Below are positions 15,053 through 22,235 of a stretch of DNA of 26,552 nt, piece by piece. A program made the translations under genes and the position numbers. The notes below the pieces were generated by a model that worked only from the letters and a program-made list of their open reading frames with translations, did no database searches and was not told the DNA's origin. Source of the DNA: a virus; the IMG/VR virus record IMGVR_UViG_3300025769_000698, positions 1 to 26,552 of that record, one strand, 5' to 3'. The stretch's first letter is position 1. Each line of letters starts with the position of its first letter.

Positions 15053-15964
15053 ATGAATTTCGATAATTACATATTTCGCAGTCATATGGTAGGTAACATT
15101 ATATCTGTGCCGAAGCCATTAACACCTAACCAAGCAGAAACATTAGCAGACTATCGCAAACGCCAAGCTGGAGAGGGCAGACCATTAACAGAGAATCAAA
15201 TTAAGACCTGGCATAGCCTTGAGCATAAGCACAACGAGAGCCAAAATTACAAGCTAACCGATACTGCCAAACGTATCTGCACCGATTTAGTCTTTGAAGC
15301 TCGTACTGGGCGCAGATCAAAACTTGAAACCAAGTACTTTGACAAGGGCATCGAAAAAGAAAAAGATGCACGAGATTTAGTTAGCGAGGTATTAGGCAGA
15401 CCATTCACTAAAGACGATGAGCGTAGATCAAACGAATGGGTAACTGGTAAGCGTGACATCCAAGACAATAATTTGATTATAGACATTAAGACATCGTGGT
15501 CGTTTGAATCATTTAACAAGCACTTGCTTGACACACCTAACGAGGTTTATTTGCGCCAGTTAGATAGTTATATGGACTTATGGAGCATTAACGATAGCTT
15601 ACTTTGCCACGTTCTTGTTGATACACCTGCAAAGCTAATAGACGATGAGATTAGACGTTTAGATTGGAAGTACAATATTACGGATATGAACGGAGATGTG
15701 CGTGATGAGTTTATAGCTGATGTCGTGGAGTTGGTTTGTAACCATATCTTTACGAGAAAAGGACTTGAGGAATACTGCTTACAATCCAGCAACGTGCATT
15801 TAGAATGGTTTATGGACTTTAACGAGATACCAGTTGAACAAAGAATTCATATGATACCTCATTCATTCGATAAGCTACGCATTCAGCAACGCAACGAGTG
15901 CATTAAGTTGGCTCGTGAGTACATGAACACAATTAAACCTATTAATAACATTATCAAACTTTAA
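15053..15964 (+). CDS. PD-(D/E)XK nuclease, YqaJ/exonuclease-like
   Basis: This 303-residue protein has the catalytic pattern of PD-(D/E)XK exonucleases. Glu101 in GIEKEKDAR is followed by Asp135 in VTGKRDI and then IIDIKTSW, giving Asp144-x-Lys146. This order (E...GxxD...DxK) is that of YqaJ/lambda-exo-like enzymes. It probably resects double-stranded ends to produce single strands for the Rad52-like protein encoded at 14083. The N-terminal 90 residues and the C-terminal 100 (with VCNHIFTRKGLEEY) are less clear. The leader AAAACAAAACA before ATG supports the start. A Cas4- or RecB-like role is less likely, because no iron-sulfur cysteine set is present. Confidence 0.82.
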   Translation: MNFDNYIFRSHMVGNIISVPKPLTPNQAETLADYRKRQAGEGRPLTENQIKTWHSLEHKHNESQNYKLTDTAKRICTDLVFEARTGRRSKLETKYFDKGIEKEKDARDLVSEVLGRPFTKDDERRSNEWVTGKRDIQDNNLIIDIKTSWSFESFNKHLLDTPNEVYLRQLDSYMDLWSINDSLLCHVLVDTPAKLIDDEIRRLDWKYNITDMNGDVRDEFIADVVELVCNHIFTRKGLEEYCLQSSNVHLEWFMDFNEIPVEQRIHMIPHSFDKLRIQQRNECIKLAREYMNTIKPINNIIKL

Positions 15965-15975
15965 AAAACAAAACA

Positions 15976-16323
15976 ATGACAAGAGCAAAAACCGAAGCCT
16001 TTATTCAAGGAATTACAGATGGCACGTTTCAAGGAGATGCTGCCACCATTTACAACCTTATAAGAGATAAGCACGTTATGACATTACCCGAAATTTCGGT
16101 AATTTTGGACAAATCACTTAACCAGTTTAGCGGTCGGATTTCCGAGTTGCTTGATGCTGGATTGATTAAGGAGATGAAAGGTGAAAAGTACAGTCTATTC
16201 CGAATAACACAAAGCGACCAAGAACGCTATGAATGTGCAAAGATGCGACACGATGAAAAGATTGAAAAGCTACGCAAAAAAGCGGATGAGTTAGGTTATT
16301 TTTTAGTAAAAAAAATGTGGTGA
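15976..16323 (+). CDS. Winged-helix-like DNA-binding protein
   Basis: This 115-residue protein has a winged-helix pattern at about residues 20-75: AATIYNLIRDK, TLPEISVILDKSLNQFSGRI as two helices, SELLDAGLIKEMK, and a beta wing (KYSLFRIT). A basic coiled-coil C-terminus follows (MRHDEKIEKLRKKADELG). It may regulate early genes or act at the replication fork. The start follows AAAAAACAAAACA. It sits one base from the next gene after a TGA stop. Confidence 0.72.
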   Translation: MTRAKTEAFIQGITDGTFQGDAATIYNLIRDKHVMTLPEISVILDKSLNQFSGRISELLDAGLIKEMKGEKYSLFRITQSDQERYECAKMRHDEKIEKLRKKADELGYFLVKKMW

Positions 16324-16324
16324 T

Positions 16325-16627
16325 ATGGAAGCTGGAAGTAAAGTGAAAGTATATCTTGGCAATGTGGCGTGTTGTTATGGCATAACTACTGGCAAAGCAA
16401 AGAAAATGAACGGAGTTACAATTTATGAATTGCAAGAATGTGAGCCGTTTGACACTTGGGATGCTGACTATTTTCGAGATGCTAACGAGGTTTCATTTGA
16501 CATTAAGTTTGCAAAGGAAATTAAGACGTATAACAACGGAAAAAGGGTATATTTGAATACTGGAACATTCAACTACTACAAGATGAAGAAGGAATGTTTC
16601 AAGTACGAACAAAAAACACTCTTTTAA
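16325..16627 (+). CDS. Hypothetical protein with C-terminal clamp-binding-like motif
   Basis: This 100-residue protein has mixed beta structure and four cysteines (ACCYG, LQECE, KECF). I recognise no family. The final residues EQKTLF match the sliding-clamp-binding pattern QxxLF and are nearly identical to the end of the methyltransferase at 18035 (EQQTLF). A clamp-bound accessory protein at the replication fork is therefore a reasonable guess. It follows the winged-helix gene by one base and precedes the SNF2 helicase, after a short A-rich leader. Confidence 0.7.
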   Translation: MEAGSKVKVYLGNVACCYGITTGKAKKMNGVTIYELQECEPFDTWDADYFRDANEVSFDIKFAKEIKTYNNGKRVYLNTGTFNYYKMKKECFKYEQKTLF

Positions 16628-16662
16628 TTAAAAAAGTATTAAATTAGCATAAACAAAAAACA

Positions 16663-18030
16663 ATGACATACGAACAATTAATTATGTCCAAAACTCACAC
16701 TACTGGAGATTTTGGATTTAACGCAAATTTTTATCCTAACATTGCGTTTGACTTTCAAAAACACATTATTGATTTAGCTATTAAAAAAGGTCGTAAAGCG
16801 GTATTTGCTGATACTGGATTAGGTAAGACATTAATACAACTATCTTTAGCTCAAAACGTAGTTTTAAAAACAAATAAAAGAGTTTTAATTCTAACACCTT
16901 TAGCAGTTGGTTTTCAGTTTTTAAAAGAAGCTGAAAAGATTGGAGTTCCAGACGTTTACCAAACTATCAAAGGGGAATTAAAAGGTAAAATAATTATTTG
17001 CAATTATGAAAGATTACATTTTTTAGAGCCGAAAGATTTTGAGTGCGTAATATGTGATGAAAGTAGTATATTGAAAAATTCAAAAGGTGCTATGCGTGAT
17101 ATGGTTACCAAGTTTATGAAGAAAATGCCTTACAGATTTTTAAGCACAGCAACTCCATCGCCAAACGATTTTATAGAACTTGGCACAAGTAGTGAAGCGC
17201 TTGGGTATATGGGTTATATGGATATGCTGGGTAAGTTTTTTAAAAGCAATCAAAACTCTGTAGATTCAAACAATAGAAACATAGGAAGTAAATTTTATCT
17301 TAAACCACATGCAGAAAATGATTTTTTTGCATGGGTTAATCAATGGGCAATTATGGTAAAAATGCCTAGCGATTTGGGATTTAGCGATAAAGGTTATATT
17401 TTGCCTAAACTTACGGTAAACTCTTACATGGTTAAAAACCAATCTTTAATAGATGTTAATGGTCAAGTACAAATGTTTACACCAATAGCAAAGACAATGA
17501 CAGAGGTAAGACATGAGCAAAAAGAAACAGAACAATCAAGATGCGAAAAAGCCGTAGAACTTGCAAAAGGTAAAACATCTGTATATTGGTGTAATACAAA
17601 CAACGAAAGCAAAATTTTAAAAACATTAGATAGTGAAGCGGTTGAAATTATTGGAAGCCAAACAATAGAACAAAAAGAGGAACGCTTACTAGCTTTTGCA
17701 AATGGAGAAATTAAGCGACTAATAACAAAGGCTAAAATGACTGGTATGGGTTTAAATTGGCAGCATTGCAACCATACGGTATATTTTCCAACTTGGAGCT
17801 ATGAGCAGTATTACCAAGCTATTCGTAGGTTTTGGAGATTCGGACAAACTAAAGAGGTTCAAGTTGATTTAGTTTTATCGGATGGACAAACTAGGGTTAT
17901 TGAAGCACTAGAACAAAAGACTAAAAAAGCTATTGAGTTATATCAAAACCTTGTTAAAAATGTAAACTCTAGCTATGATGAAACAAAAAAAGAATTTAAC
18001 AAAGACATTATTAAACCAAAATTTTTATAA
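16663..18030 (+). CDS. SNF2-type superfamily 2 helicase/translocase
   Basis: This 455-residue protein has the motor motifs in order: Walker A ADTGLGKT (49-56), VLILTPLAV, motif II CDESS (Asp132, Glu133), motif III STATPSPND (161-169), then in the second RecA domain KMTGMGLNW and motif VI QAIRRFWRFGQTKEV. The RxxRxGQ ending is typical of SNF2 proteins. It would move along double-stranded DNA using ATP. No target or nuclease domain is attached. It is followed after 4 bases by an N4/N6 methyltransferase, so the pair may act together on DNA. The leader is AAACAAAAAACA. Confidence 0.9.
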   Translation: MTYEQLIMSKTHTTGDFGFNANFYPNIAFDFQKHIIDLAIKKGRKAVFADTGLGKTLIQLSLAQNVVLKTNKRVLILTPLAVGFQFLKEAEKIGVPDVYQTIKGELKGKIIICNYERLHFLEPKDFECVICDESSILKNSKGAMRDMVTKFMKKMPYRFLSTATPSPNDFIELGTSSEALGYMGYMDMLGKFFKSNQNSVDSNNRNIGSKFYLKPHAENDFFAWVNQWAIMVKMPSDLGFSDKGYILPKLTVNSYMVKNQSLIDVNGQVQMFTPIAKTMTEVRHEQKETEQSRCEKAVELAKGKTSVYWCNTNNESKILKTLDSEAVEIIGSQTIEQKEERLLAFANGEIKRLITKAKMTGMGLNWQHCNHTVYFPTWSYEQYYQAIRRFWRFGQTKEVQVDLVLSDGQTRVIEALEQKTKKAIELYQNLVKNVNSSYDETKKEFNKDIIKPKFL

Positions 18031-18034
18031 AACA

Positions 18035-19042
18035 ATGAATAAGGTAAAAAATCAATTAATTACAGAAGATTATGCTATTTATAATAGCGATTGTATGTAC
18101 GTTCTTCCAACTTTAGAAGATGAAAGCGTAGGTCTTAGTGTATATTCTCCTCCTTTTGCTGGATTATACAATTATTCAAGCAGTCCTAACGACTTTAGTA
18201 ATTGCGATTCTAAGGATGAATTTTTAACACAGTACGACTATTTAATTAAAGAAATGTCAAGAGTAACTAAAAAAGGTCGTTTGAATTGCGTACACGTTAC
18301 GGAAGTTGTAGAAAATGATGGTAGTAGCTGGGATTTCCCGAATGAAGTAATACGATTACATGAAAAACATGGGTTTTTATATAAAGGTCGTGTAACAATT
18401 TGGAAAGAGCCTTTAAAAGTGCGTATGCGTACTATGGTAAAATCGTTAATGCACAAATTAATAGTGGAAGATGCTACACAATGTTTTCCAGCACAACCAG
18501 ACTACTTACTTTTATTTAAAAAAAAGGGAGAAATTGAAGAACCAGTAACGCATGAATTTGGAATGAATAATTACTTTGGTGAAACTCCAATACTTCCAAA
18601 CATATTACAAGCATGGAATAATGCAAATAATTCAAATTTAACATCTGAACAACTCTGGGAACATTTAAACACAATTAACGAAAGCAATAAAATAACTAAG
18701 CTTAATCATTATGTTTGGCAGAGGTACGCATCTTCTGTTTGGGATGATATTCGCATTGATAATGTTTTGCCTTTTAAAGATTCAAGAGAAGAAGATGATG
18801 AAAAGCACGTTCATCCTTTACAATTAGATGTAATTGATAGATGTGTATATCTTTGGAGTAATCCAAATGATGTAGTATTAACTCCTTTTATGGGTGTAGG
18901 AAGCGAGGTTTACAGTCCAGTTTCTATGGGTAGAAAAGGTATAGGTATAGAGTTAAAAGATAGCTATTTTAAACAAGCTATTTTAAACATGAAAGAAGCT
19001 AAAAGCCGTTTTAATTCATTTGAACAACAAACACTATTTTAA
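18035..19042 (+). CDS. N4-cytosine/N6-adenine DNA methyltransferase (beta-class order)
   Basis: This protein has 335 residues. The start at 18035 (leader TAAAACA, just after the helicase stop) is preferred over an upstream in-frame ATG inside the helicase gene. The catalytic motif SPPF (38-41, SPPFAGLY) comes first and the SAM-binding FMGVGSE (285-291) comes near the C-terminus, which is the beta-class order. SPPF/SPPY is more common in N4-cytosine enzymes. The chain ends in EQQTLF, a sliding-clamp-binding-like tail. It may protect phage DNA from host restriction. The long central segment (about 170-260) is presumably the target recognition region. Confidence 0.9.
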   Translation: MNKVKNQLITEDYAIYNSDCMYVLPTLEDESVGLSVYSPPFAGLYNYSSSPNDFSNCDSKDEFLTQYDYLIKEMSRVTKKGRLNCVHVTEVVENDGSSWDFPNEVIRLHEKHGFLYKGRVTIWKEPLKVRMRTMVKSLMHKLIVEDATQCFPAQPDYLLLFKKKGEIEEPVTHEFGMNNYFGETPILPNILQAWNNANNSNLTSEQLWEHLNTINESNKITKLNHYVWQRYASSVWDDIRIDNVLPFKDSREEDDEKHVHPLQLDVIDRCVYLWSNPNDVVLTPFMGVGSEVYSPVSMGRKGIGIELKDSYFKQAILNMKEAKSRFNSFEQQTLF

Positions 19043-19043
19043 G

Positions 19044-19352
19044 ATGAGTAACGAAAGACAATTTAGTAAGACCATAGTGCTATGCTCACTATTAGATTTA
19101 GCTATGGAAGAACTTGCGATGAGTCAAGTGTTTAAGCGCAGGACAAATAATTATAAAAAAGTTCTTGAACGTGAACTTAAACGCCAACAATTAGCCGTTG
19201 AAATTGAATGTGGTAAACAAGTAGCTGACGATGGCTTGGCGGCTCAAAACCAGTTAACACTCCAAGTGGACTATATTTTAGACGTTATCTTTGGAATCCG
19301 TGAAAATAAAGAACTGGTTAAAAGCATTGAGAAACACCTGCTGGGCGATTAA
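19044..19352 (+). CDS. Small helical hypothetical protein
   Basis: This protein is 102 residues from ATG 19044, one base after the methyltransferase stop. The longer frame from 19020 would overlap that gene and was not chosen. The protein is helical and basic in the centre (FKRRTNNYKKVLERELKRQQ). I do not recognise a family. Its stop codon TAA is the first part of a perfect 21-bp palindrome. It is likely the last gene of the operon ending with the methyltransferase. Confidence 0.68.
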   Translation: MSNERQFSKTIVLCSLLDLAMEELAMSQVFKRRTNNYKKVLERELKRQQLAVEIECGKQVADDGLAAQNQLTLQVDYILDVIFGIRENKELVKSIEKHLLGD

Positions 19353-19386
19353 TTACAAATTTTGTAATTATATCGCTTTACATTTG
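19350..19386 (+). promoter_or_regulatory. Promoter-like boxes overlapped by a perfect palindrome (operator candidate)
   Basis: Ten-base arms TAATTACAAA (19350-19359) and TTTGTAATTA (19361-19370) flank one central T. The right arm begins with TTTG, a possible -33 box, and TACATTTG at 19379-19386 is an exact -7 TAnnTTTG match. The spacing is 14, shorter than the usual 17-23, so the actual TTG use is uncertain. A dimeric regulator bound to the palindrome would control the replication gene downstream. Confidence 0.55.
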
Positions 19387-19499
19387 GGTAATAGTTGCGC
19401 TTCGACATTATAGCAACAAGGATTAATTTACAATCCCTTATTATGAATCAAGAAGTCGAAGCCTTGAGGATTAGTAAGGGATTTTTAATTTATACAACG
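19387..19499 (+). ncRNA. Structured 5' leader of the replication gene
   Basis: Four pairing elements are visible: GTTGC/GCAAC (19394-19398 with 19413-19417), whose loop contains GCTTCGAC (19399-19406), complementary to GTCGAAGC (19455-19462); GGATT/AATCC (19420-19424 with 19432-19436); and AATCCCTTA/TAAGGGATT (19432-19440 with 19475-19483), followed by a T-rich run. The two long pairings interleave, so they form a pseudoknot or exclude each other. The frame is open through the leader from a TTG at 19395, so part may be coding if an upstream start is used. No known riboswitch class is matched by eye. Confidence 0.45.
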
Positions 19500-20270
19500 A
19501 TGGCAAAGGAACTACCATATTTTCAGTTTGAACCAGCTGAATATTTGACAAAAGATATATCATTTTGCAGTTTAGAGGCTCAAGGATTATTTATAAATAT
19601 TTGTAGCTATTATTGGCAAAGAAACTGCGAATTAACAAGAGAACAAGTGTTAAGGCGATTAAATTACCCAGATGCGTTGAATGAATTAATAAGCGAGGGT
19701 ATTATTGATTTACAAGAGGATAAGATTACTATTAAATTCCTTGACAATCAAAGAAATAACGCCATAACAAAAAGCGAAATAAATTCCAAGAATGGGGCGA
19801 AAGGTGGCAGACCTAAAAAGCCAAAAGAAACCGAAATAAAAGCGAATAAAAACCCAAGTGAAAGCGAATCAAAAGGCATAAGAAAAGATAAGATAAAAGA
19901 AGATGAAATAAAAGAAGATAATACTAATGCCAATAAATTGGCAGAGGGTGTAGTCGAATATTTTAACGGAGTTTGTGTCAATCTTCCAAAAGTGGTAAAG
20001 CTAACCGATAAAAGAAAAAAACATATTTTAGCACGATTAAAAGAACACAGTAAGGAAGACATAAAAAAAGTAATAGATTTAACCGCTGAGTCTAATTTTC
20101 TCAATGGCAAAAATACAAACGGCTGGACTGCATCTTTTGACTGGATAATAGACAAAAGCAATTTTATCAAAATTTTAGAAAACAACTACATAAATAAACA
20201 AAATGGAAAAGATAGGAGACAAATTAGCGTTGAGGAGTTTAACGAGTCTATCGAACGGCACTTTAGATGA
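19500..20270 (+). CDS. Replication protein with Lin1244/DnaD-like N-terminal domain
   Basis: This protein is 256 residues from ATG 19500. In-frame ATG 19443 and TTG 19395 would add residues that do not fit the family, which usually begins MAKELPYF. The N-terminal domain (1-95) has FxFEPAEYL, LEAQGLFINICSYYW and LTREQVLRRLN, as in DUF4373/Lin1244-type phage replication proteins. Then come a basic linker with GAKGGRPKKPKE, a charged low-complexity region, and a C-terminal domain with WTASFDWII and NFIKILENNY, as in replication initiator or helicase-loader proteins. It probably starts phage DNA replication with host machinery. The structured leader upstream could control it or hold the origin. 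Confidence 0.78.
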   Translation: MAKELPYFQFEPAEYLTKDISFCSLEAQGLFINICSYYWQRNCELTREQVLRRLNYPDALNELISEGIIDLQEDKITIKFLDNQRNNAITKSEINSKNGAKGGRPKKPKETEIKANKNPSESESKGIRKDKIKEDEIKEDNTNANKLAEGVVEYFNGVCVNLPKVVKLTDKRKKHILARLKEHSKEDIKKVIDLTAESNFLNGKNTNGWTASFDWIIDKSNFIKILENNYINKQNGKDRRQISVEEFNESIERHFR

Positions 20271-20655
20271 GAAAAGCTTATCGGTTTATCAAGATAGTCT
20301 AACTATGGACTGCGTTAAGTTTAACTGCGCTAAAATATTAACGGCTTTCAAGGGGTTAGATACTAATTTTACTAACTTACTGGCTGAAAGTTTAAAGCGT
20401 AACGGATTTACAGACCAGCGTTTAACCGATGCAGTAAACTATGTAATTGATAACTGCCCTTATCCATCGCCCAGTATTGCGGAATTTGTTAAATTTGACA
20501 AGAGCGTAAAGGTTTATTCGTACGATGAAATGATTAAGTTGGGTTATGGCACAGAGCTATTTAAAAAAGTAAGGCTAAACCAAGAGCAAGAGAAGCCGTT
20601 ATGGGTGTATGCGAGTGATTACGAGAAATATGGACTAAAAAAATTCGAGTGGTAA
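20203..20655 (+). CDS. Hypothetical replication-associated protein
   Basis: This 150-residue protein starts at 20203 (leader AACAAA), overlapping the previous gene by 68 bases in another frame. An in-frame ATG at 20305 is an alternative that would remove 34 residues. A helical core (LLAESLKRNGFTDQRLTDAV) is followed by CPYPSPSIAEFVKFDK and KVYSYDEM. Its place just after the replication initiator suggests a helicase-loader-like or replisome accessory protein, but no Walker motif is present, so it is not an AAA+ loader. It ends at the TAATG of the next gene. Confidence 0.65.
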   Translation: MEKIGDKLALRSLTSLSNGTLDEKSLSVYQDSLTMDCVKFNCAKILTAFKGLDTNFTNLLAESLKRNGFTDQRLTDAVNYVIDNCPYPSPSIAEFVKFDKSVKVYSYDEMIKLGYGTELFKKVRLNQEQEKPLWVYASDYEKYGLKKFEW

Positions 20656-20852
20656 TGGCAACAATAAAACAGATTTCACTAATTGAGCCGCAAATGGCTA
20701 TCTTTGTAATCAAGAAGCTACTGCACCAAATAGACGATGAAGCCATAAGCGAAGCAATCAGCAACCTAAAGGATGAAGATTTTGAAGAACTTGTCAATAT
20801 CTTGATTTGGCTGGGATATGAAGAAAAAACAATAAACGATATATTAAAATAG
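20655..20852 (+). CDS. Small acidic helical hypothetical protein
   Basis: This protein is 65 residues from the ATG in the TAATG overlap with the previous stop. A GTG six bases earlier is less likely. It is acidic and helical with three predicted helices (MAIFVIKKLLHQI, AISEAISNL, EELVNILIWLGY). No domain is recognised. Small acidic proteins in replication blocks sometimes modulate host proteins, but no specific role can be read. Confidence 0.68.
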   Translation: MATIKQISLIEPQMAIFVIKKLLHQIDDEAISEAISNLKDEDFEELVNILIWLGYEEKTINDILK

Positions 20853-20857
20853 AAACA

Positions 20858-21529
20858 ATGAAATACAAGATTTTAAACTTATATGCTTGTCTTGGTGGCA
20901 ATCGCTACAAGTGGGATGAAGTAGCTGATGAAGCTAAAGTTGAAATTGAAGTTACTGCTGTTGAATTAGATGAAGAACTTGCAAGACTTTACCAGGAAAG
21001 ATTTTCAAATGATATTGTGATAGTTGCTGATGCTCATCAATACTTACTTGACCATTACAAAGAGTTTGATTTTATTTGGAGTTCTCCGCCTTGTCCTAGT
21101 CATTCAAGAATAAGATATGGACAAGCAAATAGTAAGAGAGATAATTACAATCCAATATTCCCTGATATGAAATTGTATGAAGAAATAATATTTTTAGACA
21201 ATTATTATAGTGGAAAATATGTAGTTGAAAATGTAATTCCATTTTATGAGCCATTAATTAAGGCACAAAAAAGGGACAGGCATTTGTATTGGTGTAATTT
21301 TAAACTCCCAAATAGCTTGAATGAAAGAAAAAAGCCTAAAGGATTTATTGAAAGCGGAAGTAAGCCAAATGAGATATTTCATAAAATAGACCTTTCAAAA
21401 TATAAAGGAAATCAAAGAAAAGATAAAATTGCTTGTAATTTAGTAGACTACGAAGCCGGAAGAACAATACTTGAAACAGCACTCGGAATAATAAAAGACA
21501 ATAATAAAGAACAAATAAAACTATTTTAA
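20858..21529 (+). CDS. C5-cytosine DNA methyltransferase, short form
   Basis: This 223-residue protein has C5-methyltransferase motifs in alpha order: motif I LNLYACLGGN (6-15, less Gly-rich than the usual FxGxGG), motif IV SSPPCPSHS with catalytic Cys79, and ENV (124-126, in VVENVIPF). Asp/Glu-rich strand ends after motif I fit SAM binding. It is shorter than typical members of over 300 residues, and most of the target recognition domain seems reduced. The C-terminus EQIKLF matches the sliding-clamp-binding pattern. It probably marks phage DNA against host restriction. Its leader TAGAAACA fits the local start context. Confidence 0.88.
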   Translation: MKYKILNLYACLGGNRYKWDEVADEAKVEIEVTAVELDEELARLYQERFSNDIVIVADAHQYLLDHYKEFDFIWSSPPCPSHSRIRYGQANSKRDNYNPIFPDMKLYEEIIFLDNYYSGKYVVENVIPFYEPLIKAQKRDRHLYWCNFKLPNSLNERKKPKGFIESGSKPNEIFHKIDLSKYKGNQRKDKIACNLVDYEAGRTILETALGIIKDNNKEQIKLF

Positions 21530-21531
21530 CA

Positions 21532-21870
21532 ATGAAAACAATGAATCATGCTTTGATAAGCAACTATCACGAATCGAAAAAGAAAAGACAAATGACTGCT
21601 GAAGATTTCAGAAGAATTTATGACATCATAATTGAAGATCATAGGCTAACTGAATTTGCCAATGGTAGAAAATCTGATGTTGTTTGCATTCGCCAGGCTA
21701 TTATGAAGATAGCAAAGAATCGAACAAGAATGACATTAAAGCAAATAGGCTCTATCTGGGGAAAGGATCACAGCACAATAATTCATGGACTTAAACGAGT
21801 TGCCAATGCTTATGATACAAATGATGATATTTATTTAGAATGGGAATCTGAAGTGTATAGGTATTTTTAG
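21532..21870 (+). CDS. DnaA domain IV-like DNA-binding protein
   Basis: This 112-residue protein has the DnaA signature helix-turn-helix in GKDHSTIIHGLKR (77-89), preceded by RQAIMKIAKNRTRMTLKQIG, the usual helix before the basic loop. It lacks an AAA+ domain, so it cannot form an ATP-driven initiator on its own. It could bind DnaA boxes to direct or block host initiation, or regulate transcription. Two in-frame ATGs (21532, 21541) both follow AACA. The next-but-one downstream protein (22236) has a similar C-terminal layout. Confidence 0.85.
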   Translation: MKTMNHALISNYHESKKKRQMTAEDFRRIYDIIIEDHRLTEFANGRKSDVVCIRQAIMKIAKNRTRMTLKQIGSIWGKDHSTIIHGLKRVANAYDTNDDIYLEWESEVYRYF

Positions 21871-21871
21871 G

Positions 21872-22231
21872 ATGAAAGTTTACGATTTTGAATATTATGA
21901 TTTGATAGTGTCAAATAATCCTTGCGATATATTTAAGCATTTTGGAGTTGATAAGTTGCACGGATTAAGTTTAAAAGAATGTCAAGCTTACAATAACACC
22001 AAAGAAGATGCTTATATGGCTGGACTTTGCAACTTAATACCTAATACCGATAAGATGTTTATATTTTTAAACACAAGCCGAATGAATAATTGCAAAGAAA
22101 AGATGGCTTTGATATTTCACGAAGCGATGCACTTGTCGCTTGAGATCCACAATCACGATGTAAACGAAAAAGAAGAACAGATAATTAGCTGGGCAGAAGC
22201 CGAAGCAATTAAAATATTTGACTTAATTTAA
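21872..22231 (+). CDS. HExxH zinc metalloprotease-like protein
   Basis: This 119-residue protein has a zinc-binding motif HEAMH (83-87) inside a helix (LIFHEAMHLSLEIH), followed by acidic residues with Glu97 and AEAEA (109-112) as possible third ligands. This resembles IrrE/ImmA-like or minigluzincin proteases. In ICE and phage systems ImmA-type proteases cleave repressors. Here the nearest XRE regulator is 8 kb upstream, so the pairing is not evident. It begins directly after the DnaA-like gene's stop (one base between). Confidence 0.78.
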   Translation: MKVYDFEYYDLIVSNNPCDIFKHFGVDKLHGLSLKECQAYNNTKEDAYMAGLCNLIPNTDKMFIFLNTSRMNNCKEKMALIFHEAMHLSLEIHNHDVNEKEEQIISWAEAEAIKIFDLI

Positions 22232-22235
22232 AACA

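Noticed and set aside
17975-18034. Upstream in-frame ATG for the N4/N6 methyltransferase
   Set aside because: It lies within the helicase gene. ATG 18035 has the AAAACA leader typical of this phage.
19020-19043. Longer start for the small gene after the methyltransferase
   Set aside because: It would overlap the conserved EQQTLF end of the methyltransferase. ATG 19044 directly after the stop is simpler.
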